Part shown: one piece after another, positions 6,169 to 8,306 of the stretch | Layout: every line of letters starts with the position of its first letter | Numbering within the stretch: the first letter of the stretch is position 1 | Source of the DNA: Chloroflexota bacterium | GTDB taxonomy: Bacteria; Chloroflexota; Limnocylindria; QHBO01 | DNA length: 8,306 nucleotides | Assembly: GCA_005880165.1 (NCBI GenBank) | Contig: VBJP01000029.1 | Span: forward strand, 1 to 8,306 | Direction: 5' to 3' | Notes under the pieces: model-generated | The model's input: the letters and a program-made list of their open reading frames with translations, nothing else | What the model was told of the DNA's origin: nothing | Databases searched by the model: none | Made by a program: the position numbers and the translations under genes

Positions 6169-6755
6169 CCGCCCTGGCTGCCAGCCGCTCGTGGAGCGCC
6201 GGCCAGCGCGCCGTCGTGCTAGGCGTCGGGCTCGGAGCCGCCGCACTGGCGCGAGCCGCGCTCAACGGAAGCGGCGCGACGAGCGCCTACCTCGCTGGAA
6301 CCGGGTTTGGGGCGGCGTTGCTGTGCCTCGCCTTCGCGGCAGGCTGGCGGCCCGTGCGGCCACGCCTCGCATCGGTGGGGGTGGGCATCCTGGGTGGACT
6401 GATCCTCGTCGGCCTGCCGTTGCTGGCGAGCCCGTCGACGCGCGCGGTGACTGGCATGCGGCCCGAGCCATTCTTGGCCTGGCTGGTCGTCACCGCCCTG
6501 GTGGTAGCGGCAGAGGAGGTGCTCCTGCGCGGTGCCCTGCTGTCAGCCCTGGATGAGGCAGCCGGACCGATGGTCGCGGTCCTGACCTCGAGCGCCGCGT
6601 TCGCACTGATGCACGTTCCGCTCTACGGCTGGGGCGTGGTGCCGATCGACCTTGCGGCCGGGGTCTGGCTGGCCGGGTTGCGGTATCTGACCGGCGGCGT
6701 GGCCGCTCCGGCGGTGGCTCACTACCTCGCGGACCTGGCGACATGGTGGCTGTAA
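6165..6755 (+). CDS. CPBP-family intramembrane metalloprotease (Rce1/Abi-like)
   Basis: A 196-residue multi-pass protein. The chosen start is TTG at 6165, which overlaps the preceding TGA by 4 nt. There is no in-frame ATG before the first helix, and the next candidate is GTG 6216. Hydrophobic segments lie at about residues 16-33, 43-59, 69-87, 102-116, 132-150 and 158-172. The three CPBP motifs are readable: Glu-Glu-x-x-x-Arg (E117, E118, R122), Phe-x-x-x-His (F146, H150) and His-x-x-x-Asp (H186, D190), where Asn is more usual at the last position. The Glu and His residues are the expected catalytic and metal-site positions, so the enzyme appears intact. Relatives cleave prenylated CAAX proteins in eukaryotes. 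Bacterial roles include bacteriocin self-immunity, peptide maturation and membrane-protein regulation. Here it may process a product of its own operon, which is inference only. Confidence 0.85.
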   Translation: MTALAASRSWSAGQRAVVLGVGLGAAALARAALNGSGATSAYLAGTGFGAALLCLAFAAGWRPVRPRLASVGVGILGGLILVGLPLLASPSTRAVTGMRPEPFLAWLVVTALVVAAEEVLLRGALLSALDEAAGPMVAVLTSSAAFALMHVPLYGWGVVPIDLAAGVWLAGLRYLTGGVAAPAVAHYLADLATWWL

Positions 6756-7519
6756 CGCGGCAACCGCGTGCCGGCTGCACTGCGGCTGCGGCCGGCCTCC
6801 TCCTGATGGTTGCAGCGACGTGGCTCTCCCCTACCTGGCACCGGCCCCTCTATGACGGCGTGGTGATCGAGGACCCGTACCGATACCTCCAGCCGCCGGC
6901 CGGCAAGCCGGGCAACCCCACATCGGTCTCGGACACGCTGGCGCTGGACCAGGGCGTCTCCCCGCAGCTCTACTCGGGGACCCTCGAGCAGCCCCCGCAG
7001 GCGCAGATGATCGCCGACCGCGACGCGTTCCAGCTCCCCGCCGGCACCACCTCGATCAAGGCCACGATCCAGCCGATCAAGCCACCGGCCCCGGTCTCGG
7101 AGGGACGGATCTCGGGGAACGTCTATCGCTTCGCGGTCGTGAACCAGGCGGGCGTGAACCTGTCGCTGCACTCGGGCACCACCATCACCGTGGTGCTGCG
7201 GGCGCCCAACGGCGTGAGCAACGGCACGATCATCCATTTCAACGGCACCGGCTGGGACGAGGTCGCGACCGACAATGGAGGCCTTCCCGACCTGTACGCG
7301 ACGAATGCCACCGAGCTGGGTGACTACGCGGTGCTGGTGAGCGGTGCGCAGACGCCGGAGCCATCCGGCCCGACGCCGCCGCCCTTCTCGATCACCCCGT
7401 CGCCGGCGCCGACGCCGGGCCCGACCGGGGGGCAGGTGCCATGGCTCGTCATCGGTCTTGTGGCGGCGGCCATCATCGTCGGGGTGCTGTGGCGGACGCT
7501 CGGCGATCGCGAGCCCTGA
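6743..7519 (+). CDS. Bitopic extracytoplasmic protein with Pro-rich stalk, unknown function
   Basis: A 258-residue protein, last in the operon, starting 13 nt inside the protease gene. An N-terminal hydrophobic segment (about 11-28) could be an uncleaved anchor or a signal peptide. Just after it comes a short distinctive block, HRPLYDGVVIEDPYRYLQPP (33-52), followed by an extracellular region to about 200 with beta-strand character (SIKATIQPI, VYRFAVVNQAGVNLSL, TTITVVLRAP, GTIIHFNGTGWDEVAT, GDYAVLVS). Residues 204-232 are a Pro/Thr/Ser stalk (PEPSGPTPPP, SPAPTPGPTGG). A C-terminal helix at about 234-250 with a charged end (RTLGDREP) spans the membrane. Similar YDG...PYRY blocks seem familiar from hypothetical proteins of high-GC bacteria, but I cannot name the family. 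Its overlap with the protease gene makes it a natural candidate partner or substrate of that enzyme. No catalytic motif is evident. Confidence 0.75.
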   Translation: MVAVTRQPRAGCTAAAAGLLLMVAATWLSPTWHRPLYDGVVIEDPYRYLQPPAGKPGNPTSVSDTLALDQGVSPQLYSGTLEQPPQAQMIADRDAFQLPAGTTSIKATIQPIKPPAPVSEGRISGNVYRFAVVNQAGVNLSLHSGTTITVVLRAPNGVSNGTIIHFNGTGWDEVATDNGGLPDLYATNATELGDYAVLVSGAQTPEPSGPTPPPFSITPSPAPTPGPTGGQVPWLVIGLVAAAIIVGVLWRTLGDREP

Positions 7520-7528
7520 CGCGGGCTC
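7511..7528. terminator. Possible bidirectional terminator hairpin between convergent genes
   Basis: GAGCCC (7511-7516) pairs with GGGCTC (7523-7528) around the loop TGACGC, which contains the TGA stop of the operon's last gene. It also lies 14 nt beyond the stop of the minus-strand pirin gene. Only 23 nt separate the two convergent genes, so this is the obvious place for termination. No T-run follows on either strand, so the evidence is the stem and its position. Confidence 0.35.
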
Positions 7529-7542
7529 AAGGACGAGAGCGA

Positions 7543-8283
7543 CTAGCGGGCGCCCATGGCGGCCCATACGCCGACCGGTGTCCACCGCAGCGGCAGGTCG
7601 ACGAGGATGAGCTCACTGGGTTCGGCGGCGCGAACGAGGAACGTCGCCTGGTCGAAGACCCGGGCTGCGGCACCGGTCTCGACTGGTTCGTCATCGAATT
7701 GGCCGCGTCCGCGAATGAGGTAGACGTAGGCGCCGCGTCCCTCGCCGAGCGGATGCGCCACCTCGACGCCGGCGTCGAGCAGGCCGAGGTGCACGGAGGC
7801 GTCCTGGTGAACGAGCACGGGGTCCTCCTGCAGCGGTCCTGCCACGCGCAGGAGCCGATTCGCGCGCTCGGCCTCCGAGAACGACCGCTGCTGGACCGAT
7901 GGTTCGAGGTCCGGTGTGTCGGGGAGGATCCAGAACTGCAGGAAGCGCATCGGCTCGGTCGCGGAGCCATTCCGCTCCGAGTGCAACATCCCCGAACCCA
8001 GTGTCGCGCGCTGGATCGATCCGGGTGGCAGTTGGCCGCCGTTGCCGAGCGAGTCGGCGTGCTCGAAGGATCCCTCGACCACGTAGGTGATGCCCTCGAT
8101 GTCGCGGTGCGGATGCAGGGGCCACACCGCGCCCGGCTCTAGCCGGTCGTCGTTGAAGACGCGCAGGGGTCCGAACCCCATCTGCTCCGGATCGCGGTAC
8201 TGATCGAATGAGAAGTGCCAGCGCGCGTGGAACCAGCCACCCTCCTGGCGGTGGATCTGGTCGTCGTGCCGGACCTGGATCAT
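7543..8283 (-). CDS. Pirin-family cupin protein
   Basis: A 246-residue, complete, cytoplasmic protein with no signal peptide. The N-terminal cupin carries His-Pro-His-Arg-Asp-Ile-Glu (57-63) and Leu-His-Ser-Glu-Arg-Asn (100-105), giving the classical pirin metal ligands H57, H59, H101 and E103, nearly the same numbering as in human pirin. The flanking GWFHARWHFSFDQY (16-29), FGPLRVFNDDRLEPG (37-51) and PGSIQRATLGSGMLHSE are typical family sequence. The C-terminal cupin (about 125-246) is present, as expected for the bicupin fold, with GAYVYLIRGRG. Some bacterial pirins have quercetin 2,3-dioxygenase activity and others regulate metabolism; the sequence does not tell which applies. The metal is usually Fe or another divalent ion. 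The gene is convergent with the copper operon and probably unrelated to it. The ATG at 8283 gives the normal N-terminus, although no clear ribosome-binding site precedes it. Confidence 0.92.
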   Translation of the reverse strand: MIQVRHDDQIHRQEGGWFHARWHFSFDQYRDPEQMGFGPLRVFNDDRLEPGAVWPLHPHRDIEGITYVVEGSFEHADSLGNGGQLPPGSIQRATLGSGMLHSERNGSATEPMRFLQFWILPDTPDLEPSVQQRSFSEAERANRLLRVAGPLQEDPVLVHQDASVHLGLLDAGVEVAHPLGEGRGAYVYLIRGRGQFDDEPVETGAAARVFDQATFLVRAAEPSELILVDLPLRWTPVGVWAAMGAR

Positions 8284-8306
8284 GCGCGCAGCGGGACCAT
8301 CAATTG

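Noticed and set aside
4930..6246. 438-codon minus-strand frame opposite the binding-fold gene
   Set aside because: Arg/Gly/His-rich shadow of a gene that shows clear family landmarks on the plus strand.
1..8306. CRISPR array, insertion sequence, attachment site or prophage genes
   Set aside because: No regularly spaced direct repeats, transposase or integrase motifs, or terminal inverted repeats were seen. Codon usage looks uniform across the genes.

Overview
The window is very GC-rich, with G or C dominating third codon positions. It also has densely packed genes, non-ATG starts (GTG and probably TTG), lipoprotein signals and at least one probable leaderless promoter. Together these suggest a high-GC, environmental-type bacterium. 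The style of the secreted proteins points to Chloroflexota (Limnocylindria-like) or Actinomycetota, but this is an inference from overall appearance and not a marker-gene identification.

Layout: (1) 1-~120 looks like the extreme 3' end of a 23S rRNA gene on the plus strand, with nested helices followed by the characteristic terminal block around positions 95-110. No 5S gene follows. (2) 145-813 (minus) is a small Cys-containing lipoprotein with a C-terminal carboxypeptidase-regulatory-like (prealbumin-like) domain. (3) 904-1569 (plus) is a four-helix membrane protein of unknown function, divergent from the lipoprotein and probably read from a leaderless promoter. (4) 1681-7519 (plus) is a compact six-gene cluster with gaps of 6 and 10 nt and then overlaps of 4, 4 and 13 nt, almost certainly one transcript. 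(5) 7543-8283 (minus) is a pirin-family cupin protein, convergent with the operon and separated from it by a small hairpin.

The six-gene operon is the core of the window. It encodes a membrane-anchored secreted protein whose predicted mature N-terminus is histidine, and a CopC-CopD-beta-domain fusion that also exposes an N-terminal histidine and carries the CopC Asp-Gly-His motif. These are followed by a His-rich lipoprotein with a Gly-His-Val-His motif, a type-1 periplasmic binding-fold (LivJ-like) secreted protein with no permease beside it, a CPBP-family intramembrane protease, and a bitopic surface protein with a Pro-rich stalk. The first two genes place the operon in extracytoplasmic copper handling (uptake or delivery through CopD). 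The other four are not classical copper genes, and their tight coupling to copCD is the most interesting aspect of the window. No copper-responsive regulator, P-type ATPase or cuproenzyme gene is visible in the window.
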